A DNA stretch of 64,000 nucleotides, from assembly GCA_030068145.1 (NCBI GenBank), contig JAPJBO010000486.1:105606-169605 (forward strand). The letters are read 5' to 3'. The notes under the pieces were generated by a model. It made no database searches, was not told where the DNA came from, and saw only the letters and a program-made list of their open reading frames with translations. A program made the translations under genes and the position numbers. The DNA comes from Diplonema papillatum (lineage: Eukaryota > Euglenozoa > Diplonemea > Diplonemida > Diplonemidae). Numbering within the stretch: the stretch's first letter is position 1; every line of letters begins with the position of its first letter. This document shows positions 12,188 to 21,709 of the stretch, piece by piece.

Positions 12188-12590
12188 CGTATCGGCAGGA
12201 AAAAAAAAAAATGCATCACCGCATGGTCTTCAGACGGATTTTCGAAGATTACGCGGTTTCATACTTCGTGAGCGTAATTCTCGCACACCCCTGGACGTTC
12301 TTGCGCCATGTGGACTATGAAATGGTGTCAGGCACGTTACTAAGCACATACCAGCCTTGTGGGAGATCATCAGGTTGTGTGCAGCCTAAACATCAGGTTG
12401 TCGTTCGTTGTCGTTGGAACGAAATCCAAACGTGATTTTTCAGGTGGAAAAACAGGGGTCGACACAAGGGTCCGCGGTTCGAACCCCACGAAGGACTTTT
12501 TTTTGGGTCGATTCCCACAGGTGACATTTTTACCCCCCCCCCCCCCCCCCCAGGCATCTTGCACGACGCACTAGTAAGGTACATAACTTG

Positions 12591-12735
12591 TGAAAATAAC
12601 TAGTTATTTTATAACTAGTTATATTTGATAACTTGTGACTAGCTCGTGCTAGTTATATAACTAGCTTGTGCTAGTTATATAACTAGCTTGTGCTAGTTAT
12701 ATAACTAGCTCTGCTAGTTATATAACTAGCTCCTA
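12591..12735. repeat. AT-rich array of a palindromic 22-bp unit
   Basis: About four copies of CTAGTTATATAACTAGCTTGTG follow looser TAACTAGTTAT repeats. The core CTAGTTATATAACTAG is a perfect 16-bp palindrome, so every unit can extrude a hairpin. A C-run (~12533-12551) lies just upstream. Confidence 0.9.
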
Positions 12736-12929
12736 GGGTATTTTACGGGTGAAATGCATTGAAATACACCATCACTAAACAGCTACCACAGCTCGAAAGA
12801 CACAAAATAACAAGAAAACAGCAGCCTCGCAGGGAATGTGCCAGCAGGACCAAGAAGGGAAGTGTGTTGTTACAAACTGAGGCCGTGGAAAATCAGAATG
12901 TTCCACACGATACTTCGTCTGATGCACTC

Positions 12930-13095
12930 CTATGAATGTGTGGACGCAGAAACTCTGCGGGCACATGGGAACTAACTGCCGAGAACCGGGCGCGACTGGG
13001 ACTATCACTCAACGCATGCGCAGAGCGGATACGGATCGTGAAGGAAGAAACTGGGTTGCTATGCGCCGAGGCTGCCGCATCGTGGCTCCTATTAT
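12930..13095 (+). pseudogene. degenerate copy of the 5' end of gene 14556..15500
   Basis: This stretch matches 14550..14705: GTGGACGCAGAAACTCTGCG, GCCGAGAACCGGGCGCGACT and GGACTATCACTCAACGC are shared with few changes, but indels break the frame. About 70 bp at 12729..12799 (GGTATTTTACGG...GAAATGCA) also recurs at 13117..13185. The region therefore holds pieces of a second copy of the gene pair. Confidence 0.75.
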
Positions 13096-13202
13096 GCAAA
13101 TTCTCTCACTTGTAACTTGCTCCTCATGGTATTTTACGGAGAAATGCACTGAAATACTGCCCACTGAACGGCGACCACAGCTGATATACACGAATAATCA
13201 AA

Positions 13203-14234
13203 ATGAGCAAGCGCGCACGTGAGACAAAGGCGAAGACACCCGAGAAGAAGAAGCAGAAGTCCGGCGACTTGGAGCCGGACGCGAATGCCAAGACGGACGC
13301 GAACATCGTGGAAGACTTCGTGGAGTTGTTTTTGATGGTAAAGGAGGGAGAGGAGGTCCAACACGTGCCTTTGAAGGCACTGGTGGGACAGCTTTTTGGT
13401 CTCTCGTTGTCAACGAAGAATGGCATCCTCGGCAAGGCTATTGCCGCAAAGTTTCCTGCGCTCAAGGCGCTGAAAAACCAGACCCAAACAATTGGCTCAA
13501 AACTCTATTCGCTGCGGGTGAAAATGAACACCGACTTGGTGTTCCGCGGTGTCGGGCTCCGCAAAAAGCTGACGGCCACGGCGAAGGACTCGGAGGCGTA
13601 CCACCGATTGAAGGCGGCTACGGTAGGCGATGTCAACCTGGAAACGGTTGACTTGCCGTCCTTATACAAGTGCAAGACGGCATCGGGGGCTATTACTCCC
13701 GCTGCTGCTGTCACAGGGACTCGCAGAAACAAGTGGCCGGACATCACTGTCCTGGGGAGGAAACAGGTGCGCGAAGAGGGTGTGGACGTCACCTACTTCT
13801 GCATCGTTATCGAAAGTGGGTGCAGTGTCGTGTCGACTGTGCACCCACCGACGCTGACAGGCAACCGGCTGGATTTCACGTTTCTTCGTGAACGTCCGTC
13901 GGAGCACTGTGAGGCTGGTTTGTACACCGGAAGCTACACCCTCCCTCCAGACGTCATGATCGACAGTGTCCGGCCCCTGCAGGTCCGGGGGGCTAGCGGG
14001 GGATTTGCAACCTTTGTGAACTTTCCCCTGTCGAGGAAGAAACATAGCGTGAGCCTGCAGCCCGGTGACTGGCGCAGCAATCCAGATGTCGTGGGGCTTT
14101 TCTCCGACTCGGGGGACGACGCTGATGGCATCGAGGATGAGGACGACGACGACAAAGACTCTCAAATCAAAGCCGACGTGGAGGATGATCCTGATGCCAG
14201 CGACAATGAGAGCGTGACGTTTGTTCCCAACTGA
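13203..14234 (+). CDS. unknown nuclear-type protein of the 6-kb TIR element (gene 1)
   Basis: A 343-residue product from a true ATG to TGA. It starts with a strongly basic segment (KRARETKAKTPEKKKQK), a likely nuclear signal. It ends in an acidic Asp/Glu tail of ~45 residues (SGDDADGIEDEDDDDKDS...). The middle (residues ~35-280) is mixed alpha/beta-looking sequence with no motif I recognise: no DDE triad spacing, zinc finger, helicase or polymerase motif. It is co-oriented with the next gene, 321 nt upstream of its ATG, and both lie inside the same TIRs. A DNA-binding or accessory transposition protein is possible, but a host gene or a viral-type nucleoprotein cannot be excluded. Confidence 0.65.
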   Translation: MSKRARETKAKTPEKKKQKSGDLEPDANAKTDANIVEDFVELFLMVKEGEEVQHVPLKALVGQLFGLSLSTKNGILGKAIAAKFPALKALKNQTQTIGSKLYSLRVKMNTDLVFRGVGLRKKLTATAKDSEAYHRLKAATVGDVNLETVDLPSLYKCKTASGAITPAAAVTGTRRNKWPDITVLGRKQVREEGVDVTYFCIVIESGCSVVSTVHPPTLTGNRLDFTFLRERPSEHCEAGLYTGSYTLPPDVMIDSVRPLQVRGASGGFATFVNFPLSRKKHSVSLQPGDWRSNPDVVGLFSDSGDDADGIEDEDDDDKDSQIKADVEDDPDASDNESVTFVPN

Positions 14235-14555
14235 AAACCTTTTTGTTTTTGCAGCACCAAAATCAGATCATCCTTTTTATTTTGTACTCCGTTTTTTGAG
14301 CAAACCAAGGTACAGGCACATCACATACCGGTAAGCAACATTGACACTTTGCGGGTTACGTAAGCAACTTTTAAAACTTCGCTGGTCACAACAGTTTTTG
14401 ATGAGTAGGATGCGGTCTTCCAGGTTCCTCGTAGGGAAGTGTCGAACGAGGAAGGAAATTTATTGTTAGAACCAGACCATGGATACCACTTGAAATCTTC
14501 CGCAGGACAAAAAAAATACTCCATTCTTTCCTGGCCAGCTTACACTCTTAAGAAG

Positions 14556-15500
14556 ATGGACGCAGAAACTGTGCGGGCAATTGGGAAGATAATAGCCGAG
14601 AACCGGACGCGATTGGGACTATCACTCAACGCTTGCGCAGAACTTGGACGGATAGTGAAGGAAGAAACTGGGATTGCGATGGGGCTGTCGCAATCGGTCG
14701 TGGCCAAGGCCGGCGAAGACTTCAAGCTGATGGCAGGTAGGGCCCTGGGGAATATCGCGGAATCCCTCCAGTTTTTATTGCGCAAATTTCCGTTCAAGAC
14801 GTGTAGGGAGGCTCCCTCCGTGATTATATTCATGGACGCGTACAACACGGGGAATGCCTTTCGCTCTCGGAGCTCCAGGCAGCGGCTGGCCATCTCCCTC
14901 TCGGCTGGGAGGACTGCGACACGCTTTCTTACAGTTTGTGACAAGCGAAAGCCGCAGTTCCACGAATGGTGGATATTCAACGCCTTGCCGCAGCTGACGC
15001 AGATTCAGACGGGCAGTTTCAGCAAAGGGAAGCACGCAGCCTCTGTACAGCTGTTTCGCTTCGGCGGGGATCATGCGGAGCTGTGGTCGCTGTTCAGTGG
15101 TGTTGGCGGTTCTGGCCATCGTAGTGCGTTTTGTACGACGGCTGCCGGTGACTGGCTAGAGCAACTGCACGCCTGCGAGAGGCTCAGCCTGCAAGAGATG
15201 CATGCAGCCGGCTATACATGCCACATCGCGCAACGGTTCCTGCAACCGTGCTTCACGATGACCCCGGCCCTGCACGACGTGAAAGGGATGATACGCCTCA
15301 TTCAGCACCGCCCTGCCGTGACATGTGAGTGCAAGGAAGACTGTCCCGCCTGTGCGAAGTCTGTACTAAAACGTGGCTTGAGCCAACATATCTTGTACAA
15401 CCATGCAAGTCTACTGACAAAGACGAAGTTTCCTCTGTGTCTTGAGAGCTTTTCCTCCGCAAGACTAAGAGACTCGCACATGAAGAAACGCCATCTGTGA
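14556..15500 (+). CDS. unknown protein with C-terminal Cys/His region (gene 2 of the TIR element)
   Basis: The frame is open from 14439, but the first in-frame ATG is 14556. The degenerate copy at ~12935 also aligns from this ATG region, which supports a 314-residue product beginning MDAETVRAIGKII. The last ~75 residues are rich in Cys and His: CECKEDCPAC, then LSQHILYNH, then C-x-ESFSSARLRDSHMKKRH. The end resembles a C2H2-type zinc finger with its second Cys altered. The central part (VIIFMDAYNT, FLTVCDKRKPQFHEWW) contains acidic residues, but I cannot assign a catalytic triad. A DNA-binding recombinase or transposase is a guess from context only. Confidence 0.65.
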   Translation: MDAETVRAIGKIIAENRTRLGLSLNACAELGRIVKEETGIAMGLSQSVVAKAGEDFKLMAGRALGNIAESLQFLLRKFPFKTCREAPSVIIFMDAYNTGNAFRSRSSRQRLAISLSAGRTATRFLTVCDKRKPQFHEWWIFNALPQLTQIQTGSFSKGKHAASVQLFRFGGDHAELWSLFSGVGGSGHRSAFCTTAAGDWLEQLHACERLSLQEMHAAGYTCHIAQRFLQPCFTMTPALHDVKGMIRLIQHRPAVTCECKEDCPACAKSVLKRGLSQHILYNHASLLTKTKFPLCLESFSSARLRDSHMKKRHL

Positions 15501-16220
15501 GGGGAGAGAGCGGTGTTAGCTTTGTTCTCCGACCATCTGTCTCCTTCTACAGCTCTGTAAAGCATTTCTGTTCAGATCGATTACCTCAAGACGCTTCTTG
15601 CTTCACCGTTCCGCTAAGGTGAACACAACGAAGAGACAACCGAGACAGCCGAGCAGATAGCAGAAAAAGCGGGCCAGGACACCTAGTCCGAGTGATATAC
15701 ACGTCCTTTTTGACTCAACTCAATGCAGTTTCACTGTATTTCACTGGTTATTCTGCTGCGAAAGCACATGGTAAATCGGCCAAATTTGCTCGAATTTTCA
15801 CTTTTTGGGCCAATTTTCCAGATTTTGGCTGATTTTTGAGTGCACTGCAGGAATCTTGGTTTTCGGGGAAACTGACTTTGCTCAAAAGTTGCTAAGTACA
15901 TTTCCCTGCCAAAAAAGTGCAGGAAAACATTTTGGTGGGGATTGACCTTTTTTCCGCAAAAGTGTGTTTCGATTTCGAAAACGAGGAGAACGGATTCATC
16001 TGGAGGAAACGGAGTACCCACTCGGCACCGGGGGGTCTGGCAAACACCCCAAAAACAGCCCCCAAAACGACCCCCCCCCAAAAGGGGGGTGCAACGGGGG
16101 CAACGTCCCTTAGTGCGCACCCTGGGGGGAGGGGGGGGGTCTGGTTTATCCGGCCATCCGGCCAAAGTGGCTGATCCTTAACAAGAGCGCTGCCCCCCCC
16201 CCCCTATTTTCGGAAATTTG
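15501..16220. other. right, G/C-tract-rich arm of the 6-kb element
   Basis: No gene is seen. The stretch 16030-16205 has many runs of 6-13 C or G (for example ~16192-16204) in opposing orientation, able to form hairpins or quadruplexes. The small frames here follow those runs. Confidence 0.6.
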
Positions 16221-16258
16221 GTGGAAAATGTCTACCAAAATGTTAATTGTGGCTTCCC
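16221..16258 (-). repeat. right TIR of the 6-kb element
   Basis: The exact reverse complement of 10260..10297, followed directly by TTA(A). Confidence 0.8.
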
Positions 16259-16261
16259 TTA

Positions 16262-16804
16262 AAAGGAACGACAGCTTCGGCAGAGCGAGTGCCTGTGTGC
16301 TCATGTGCGGAGACGTCTACGGGCAACCCGACGCACGACTCCTCATTTGCATCTTTTCCCAGCGAGTGCAGCTTGATAAGATCCCACAGACGGATACGGT
16401 CCTTAGGGGCCAACCCTTTTTCGGAAGTTGCGGATCCAGGTTACCGACTCCTATAAACTGCATTCGGTCGGTCAAACCTTTTGCGGTAAGGTTCCGATGC
16501 AAAACGCCACCTTCATCCACGCAGTCCCCTGCTGCGCGAAGAAAATGTGATAGAAAGGTGAGCAAACGAGCTCCTCCAGCCAGGTCGACGGCAGTCGCTT
16601 CTTTGCGGCAAGTGGATTTGAAAGTCATAGACATGAGAGGCGGTTGAGAATGGCAGTGCTTTGCTGTGCGCGCACAATTACGTTGCTCTGATCTTCTTTC
16701 TCTTGCCAACTGCATCCACCTCAAAGGGTGTTGGAGTCGCCGTTGGGCGCTTGACAAACGGGTCGAGAACGAGTTGCTGGACTCGCGAATCGAGCTGCAG
16801 CAGG
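16262..16804. other. intergenic or 3' exon/UTR region, no gene seen
   Basis: Two frames of ~140 residues overlap on opposite strands with no recognisable features. The area may be 3' UTR of the minus-strand membrane-protein gene. Confidence 0.4.
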
Positions 16805-17211
16805 CTAGTTTACGTCGTTGCGAATGGAGTCTTGTTTGAATAAAAGAGTGTCATCCAGGTCATTCCGGCTGTCGTCGAACTGCTGCGATGGGTGCAGCGA
16901 ATTCGCCGCGACGTCAACCGGACTCGGGCGCCCCGAAGAAGGCGGCGTCCTGTCCAATGGCTCGAGCTTCGGCGAGTGCCTGACGTACCTGCGACGCGGT
17001 GGATTTTTATTATCAGCCGTCAAGGCGGATGAGAACGCCATCAGACAACCGTAGTGTAGATGGGTATCACGCCCCTCCGCGATACTGTTTCGCGAAAACT
17101 GTCGGAGGCCTCCCGGTGCTGATTCCGACGGAGCTAGAGAGGAAGAAATGCGCGGTTTTGTTCTGATGTACTTGTTTGCGTTTTCGACAACAATATTTGA
17201 AAGCTGTGCCC

Positions 17212-18801
17212 CTACACTTGGGGGTTTGCTTCTGTTGTGTTCTTTTTTGTTGGGGCCGCCTGCCGCGGCAGGCGTCCGTTCAGCAGACACGAGAGAGCAT
17301 ACTGAGCGAAGACACTGAACGAGTCTTCCCGATTCATGGACGACGGTGGCGGTGCGTTGTCGCCGGGAGAGGCGGCAGTGATGCTCAGGACGGGGATGCC
17401 GTTGGTCTGCCTTCGCTTCTTCCTCTTACCCTCTTCCCGGCCTGCAGCGGCTTCTTTCTCCAGCCACTTCGGCATGTCGTCGTCGCCGAGCGACCCGGAC
17501 GACAGCAACGGAAGCTTTTCACGCGCGAGATCCGAATACGCAACAGCGAGTTCGTTCATAATATTGTGCATGGTCCGAGCCGCCTCTTCACTCGCCAAGT
17601 CGACCTGCATTTTAGCGTGTGTCACAATCGTGCCTGCCAGGGCCCCATCAATCTAAATGACCACGTGCACAACATTGTTGCCACTGCGGCCCATAGTCGA
17701 ACATTTCCGGAGTTGGGGCTTGAAGTGATAAGCGAAGTAGTTGACCAATGATGATGAAAAAAACACTTCGCACAGGTGGACTTCTGCGCTGCAGAGACGC
17801 AGACTTGCAAGCTTGATGAAAAGCATACCCTGTTTATCATGTATCCTCTTTCCTTCACCCACTTGGCATATTTTGAGATGTGGCCGTGCTTCGTGATGTG
17901 GCCTTTCATGAATTCGGCGTACACCTAAAAAGGGTGGTTTCCGCTTTTTTAAAAGGTCGAGCGCTGGCGTGTTGTGGCTCTCTGTTGGTGTGTAGACCGG
18001 ACGATAAATAGGAGTTTGTGCTGCAGGGATCATTGGTGTCGAGATTGCCTCGTCTGTCGCAACAGTACTCGGTCGCTTGACCGCTTTGAAGAAAATAGAA
18101 GGCTCCCCCGCCGACGAAGGCTTTCGCTTAAAAAAAAAGACTAGACACACCATCGCCTTCCGACGATTCGATATGCGCCGCCACCGGTTCTGTTTGGGCC
18201 ACGGCTTGCCGAGATCGGTGGAGAAGGCCTCTTGAGAAGGGTCCATTTGGCACAAGAGGCAGTCGAGCGACGCTTTGACGACCTCGACGCGGTCGCTGGA
18301 GATGCCTTCCTCCGACCGCACCCATTCGTTCAGTTGCGCGGCACGTTCAGCGGCGTCTGTGCCCTTGAGCACGCTGGTGGTCGATTTGACTACCTTGGCG
18401 GTGATCCGCGCTCGCTGGTGCACGTTCATGCGCTTCCACTCATTCGGGCCCGGCCACATGTCTTCGTGAGGTTGGTAATGCGAGACCGCATGCGCCTGCT
18501 CCCCATCGAGGAGGGAAGGGGTGTCCGATGCGGTGGCCAGGTCGTCCTTGCGTGAAGAACGCTTCCCGCGGACTACAAGACACACCCCGGCCACGACGCA
18601 GAGCACCAGCCCGCACAGAGTCGACATCCTGCAAATCGCATTGTGCGTGCACTTGTCGACGACGTCGCTAGAGCCGGAGCTTTTGTCCTGCGGCGGGCCC
18701 GCCTCGGACGGCGCCGCGTTCCCGCTACCGTCTTCCCAGCCCGAAACCACGTCACTACCGAGCGTAAGGAGAAGGCACAGGGACGCCCATGCTGTCAGCA
18801 T
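17212..18801 (-). CDS. small type I membrane protein, probably spliced; function unknown
   Basis: The longest frame begins at GTG, and the first in-frame ATG (18801) opens a signal peptide, MLTAWASLCLLLTLGSDVVSG. A Ser/Gly-rich ectodomain of ~50 residues, a membrane segment (LCGLVLCVVAGVCLVV) and a basic stop-transfer RGKRSSRK follow. A donor ATG|GTGTGT at 18150 joins in phase 0 to the acceptor TGCAG|GTCGAC at 17605. This gives exons 18801..18151 and 17604..17212, 347 residues in all, with a helical tail (VDLASEEAARTMHNIMNEL). A further 56-nt intron (17315..17260) would instead lead into a frame ending at 16805, 464 residues. Unspliced, the frame stops at 17653. No family recognised. Confidence 0.55.
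17605..18150 (-). other. putative 546-nt GT-AG intron
   Basis: Donor GTGTGT and acceptor TGCAG, with a GCTAAAA branch-like motif just upstream. The donor resembles that of the THADA intron (GTGTGC). The intron's own frame reads on for ~165 codons but looks non-conserved. Confidence 0.5.
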
Positions 18802-18834
18802 GGGCGTTCCCCGGTCCGGTGCCCCCCACACCAC

Positions 18835-19548
18835 CCCTTGTATCCGCGCTTTTCCCGCCCTTTGGTAGCCAGAGATAATTTTATGGGAGACGTGTTCATT
18901 CGAGTGACAGATGATTCACACATAGTGCGCTTGGGGACACTCAATTGAGCTCGTTGCAACTGAATGAAACCTGACTTCTTCCTCGCCGCTGACGTCGGGC
19001 TGATCAGCTCTTCGTGTGGCTTGCCTGCGCTCTTGGCTTCTTGCACCTCATGGCACTTTTCCTCCGCTTCTGGCATTTTCCCTGCCCCGCTTCTTGTCCT
19101 TGACACTGACAATCAGTACGACGGGAAAGAAAGATAGTAACGGCACCAAAGCAACCCTTCCCGAAAGACAAACCAATGAGTGGCTAGGTTTACTTCACGC
19201 TCCTTCTTTAGGAGCCTGTTGTCAACAGTTGTTCATACTGAGTTCGCTGCCAGCAACGTAGAAGCTGTAGCGAAGGGGAGGAGAGAATTTTGACACATTT
19301 GAAAACACAGGAGGGAAGAGATCTCTACAATCACGAAGACGGTCTTTCTTTCTTGGCGATGCAAGCGCAGATGGTACGCACGAATGAAAAAAAAGTGCTT
19401 GCATGCCTAAAAAGAAATGCGTTTGATTGATTTTGTGAAAAGAACGGTTTAAACAATACAATAGTCACTAAAAACTCGGGACAGGAGTTGTTAGTGGATT
19501 GCCAGAGGTAGATGGCTTTCATCGTCTTCGGTTTCGATCCCCCTTCAC
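18835..19548. other. intergenic, no gene seen
   Basis: This is the gap between the membrane-protein gene and the EF-hand gene. Only short frames, and no repeat or RNA gene noticed. Confidence 0.5.
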
Positions 19549-21453
19549 TCATTCCCTGGCAGCAATCTCTGTGAGAAATTCGATGTAATTCAGGCTCCCA
19601 TCGTTGTCTCGGTCGGCTGCGTGGAAGAAGTCAAGGATGGTATCGATCTCTGAGATTGGAACTCCCGCTTTGCCGCCGCGGAGGCCCTCTGTGATCTCTT
19701 CGAGAGATAAAATGCCATCACCGCTGGTGTCCAACTCATGGAACAACGTGCTTAGCTCTTGCAGCATTTCCTGTGACAGCCGTGAGCGCGTTGCCCGCCT
19801 TTCACCGCGGATGCGTTGGCTTGACGACGAGAATACATCATCACTCGCGGCCTTGTCAACTATCATCATCGGCACACTCTCTTGGTTGCCCGGTTCTGTT
19901 TTGTTACCGTCGCTCTCATTCCCGAAGTCATTGGCCATCCCGAGCTCATTGGCCATCCCGAGCTCATTGGCTATCCCGAGGGAGCGCTCGAACTCAAGAA
20001 ATTCGTCCATGCTGATGTACCCGTCGCTGTTCCTGTCCGTCACGGCGATAGCAACACGCACGTAGTTGTCGGCTTCGTCCGGCTCGCAACCCGAGTTGAT
20101 CAGCCAATTGCGGACCTCCTCCGGAGAGAGGCGGCCATCGTGGTCAAAGTCAATTTGGTGGAACAACCCCTCCACCGAGCGGAACACGTCCTCGCTGAGT
20201 TTCGGGTATGCGGAAGCTTCCTCGTATGAAAGTTCGGGTTGGTCGCCGCCGGGCGGCAACTGCGCTTCCTCGTCTGCGGGGTCATGCTCGAGAGCTGGCA
20301 TTTGGGCAGGACTGGCTAGCATCTCATTGGGACTGCCCGGCACGCTGCCAGGGCTGCCGGGTTCATTGGCTGGACTCCCAGCTATGTCGTCGGGTGTGCC
20401 AGGTAGGTGGCCCGGGCTCCCGGGCACCGGGCTTGCGGACAGCTCTCGGTTCGGACTGCCTGGCATTTGACCTGGACTCGCTGGTGGCTCGTGGTTGCCT
20501 GGCGGTTCCGAGTCAAGGTCGAGATCAGCAGACGCGATGTCGTCACTCAGTGCGGCATTCGGGTTGCCTCCCCCTGCCTGGAATGCGTGCACGTTGAGAG
20601 CCGAGGCGTGATCAGCTGGGACACTATCCATCGCCTGCGGCTCACTAGCCTTGATTGCATTGTGCCGCCCAGCAGGCAGATAGAGCGTCGTAGGCACGTC
20701 AGTGCCTCCAGCTCTGTCTTCATCTCCTTCAGGTTCATACACCATAGCCTCCATCTTCCGCTCGGAAGGCCAAGGGCTGTAGCCTTTGAGCCTTGCTACT
20801 GCAGTACGGAACTCTTCACGTGTTAACGCTTGTAGGTCGAAAGCGACTTGCAAAGAGCCCAGTTGCTTTTCGAGTTTAGCTGTAGCCGATGCGAACTGAG
20901 AAGGCATCAGAGGCTGTGCAGGGGCGACTGGGGCGGGGCGCAGGATGTCTATGTCAATAGTCATGGCACCGCTGTCCAAAGCGAGGACACGCGCTCGCCG
21001 CATGTCCGATTGGCTCAAGATCTCATACCCCGCCATATGTACCACAACGTCACACGGTTGAACGCCGCCTGCTTCAGAAGCCGAGCCTCGTGCGACTCCT
21101 GTCACAACGATGCGGCCTCCGTTGGGTTTGCAGTGCAACCCCAACGGCTCTGTTGACCGACTCAGTCGCAGGTTCAACTTCATAGGTGTCGCTCGTCGTC
21201 CGGCATCGCCGCCGCTTCCCCACGGACCAAACGGTGATGCATGGCCTTGGTTGGAGGCGGTCAAGTACGAAGGTGACGCGTATCCTCCTCTTGAAGGACT
21301 GCCAAAACCGTACCCGTCATTGTAGCTCGGCGACCGAGAGGGGTCTCGGGCCATCAGCTTCACACTCAAAGGCTGTGCCGGGCTGGCCTGCAGCGGCTCT
21401 ACATAGCCAGTAGGGCTCGCGTAGTGTGGCGAACCGTGAAGCCCGCCGAACAT
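19549..21453 (-). CDS. PDZ + four EF-hand calcium-binding protein
   Basis: A 634-residue intronless protein with a true ATG and TGA stop. The N-terminus is Ser/Pro/Gly/Tyr-rich (ARDPSRSPSYNDGYG). Residues ~93-172 form a PDZ-like domain (EPLGLHCKPNGGRIVVTGVA ... VVVHMAGYEIL). A linker with PGSP-type octapeptides follows. Two EF-hand pairs come last: loops DFDHDGRLSPEE and DRNSDGYISMDE, then DTSGDGILSLEE and DRDNDGSLNYIE, each with a full set of ligand positions and the closing Glu. All four should bind Ca2+. It is probably a Ca2+-sensing scaffold, but the target is unknown. It sits in tandem, same strand, with a shorter paralogue 256 bp upstream. Confidence 0.85.
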   Translation of the reverse strand: MFGGLHGSPHYASPTGYVEPLQASPAQPLSVKLMARDPSRSPSYNDGYGFGSPSRGGYASPSYLTASNQGHASPFGPWGSGGDAGRRATPMKLNLRLSRSTEPLGLHCKPNGGRIVVTGVARGSASEAGGVQPCDVVVHMAGYEILSQSDMRRARVLALDSGAMTIDIDILRPAPVAPAQPLMPSQFASATAKLEKQLGSLQVAFDLQALTREEFRTAVARLKGYSPWPSERKMEAMVYEPEGDEDRAGGTDVPTTLYLPAGRHNAIKASEPQAMDSVPADHASALNVHAFQAGGGNPNAALSDDIASADLDLDSEPPGNHEPPASPGQMPGSPNRELSASPVPGSPGHLPGTPDDIAGSPANEPGSPGSVPGSPNEMLASPAQMPALEHDPADEEAQLPPGGDQPELSYEEASAYPKLSEDVFRSVEGLFHQIDFDHDGRLSPEEVRNWLINSGCEPDEADNYVRVAIAVTDRNSDGYISMDEFLEFERSLGIANELGMANELGMANDFGNESDGNKTEPGNQESVPMMIVDKAASDDVFSSSSQRIRGERRATRSRLSQEMLQELSTLFHELDTSGDGILSLEEITEGLRGGKAGVPISEIDTILDFFHAADRDNDGSLNYIEFLTEIAARE

Positions 21454-21709
21454 TAAGATGCTGCAGGCAGCTACCGACGGTGGCTTTTCGTAGTCCCGGC
21501 GAGGATCGCTGTATATATATTTTCCCTCTTTTCCTTAGCTGGTTGGGGTTTTCCTTTTGTGTCCTGTCGCGAGCTGGTGTCCATAAGCCGCCCGTTGTCA
21601 CTGTGAAACGTGTGGATGCCGGATGCCTGGTGCTTGAGCTTTGCAGACATTGCGGCCTTCTTCCTTGCAAACTTGCAACGTGCCCGCGGTGGAAGCTCAC
21701 CATCAACGT

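Larger units (their letters stand above)
10260..16258. mobile_element. candidate 6-kb TIR DNA transposon with two unknown genes
   Basis: A 38-bp sequence starting GGGAAGCCACAATTAACATT (10260..10297) recurs as an exact reverse complement at 16221..16258. TTA flanks both ends (10257..10259 and 16259..16261), as a 3-bp target duplication would. The interior holds two plus-strand genes (13203..14234 and 14556..15500), a degenerate relative of the second gene, and arrays of tRNA-T-arm-like repeats. TTA duplications and GGG ends recall PIF/Harbinger elements, which also carry two genes, but I find no Harbinger DDE or Myb signature in either product. It could also be two MITEs in opposite orientation that happen to flank host genes. 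Perfect TIR identity suggests recent mobility. Confidence 0.6.
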
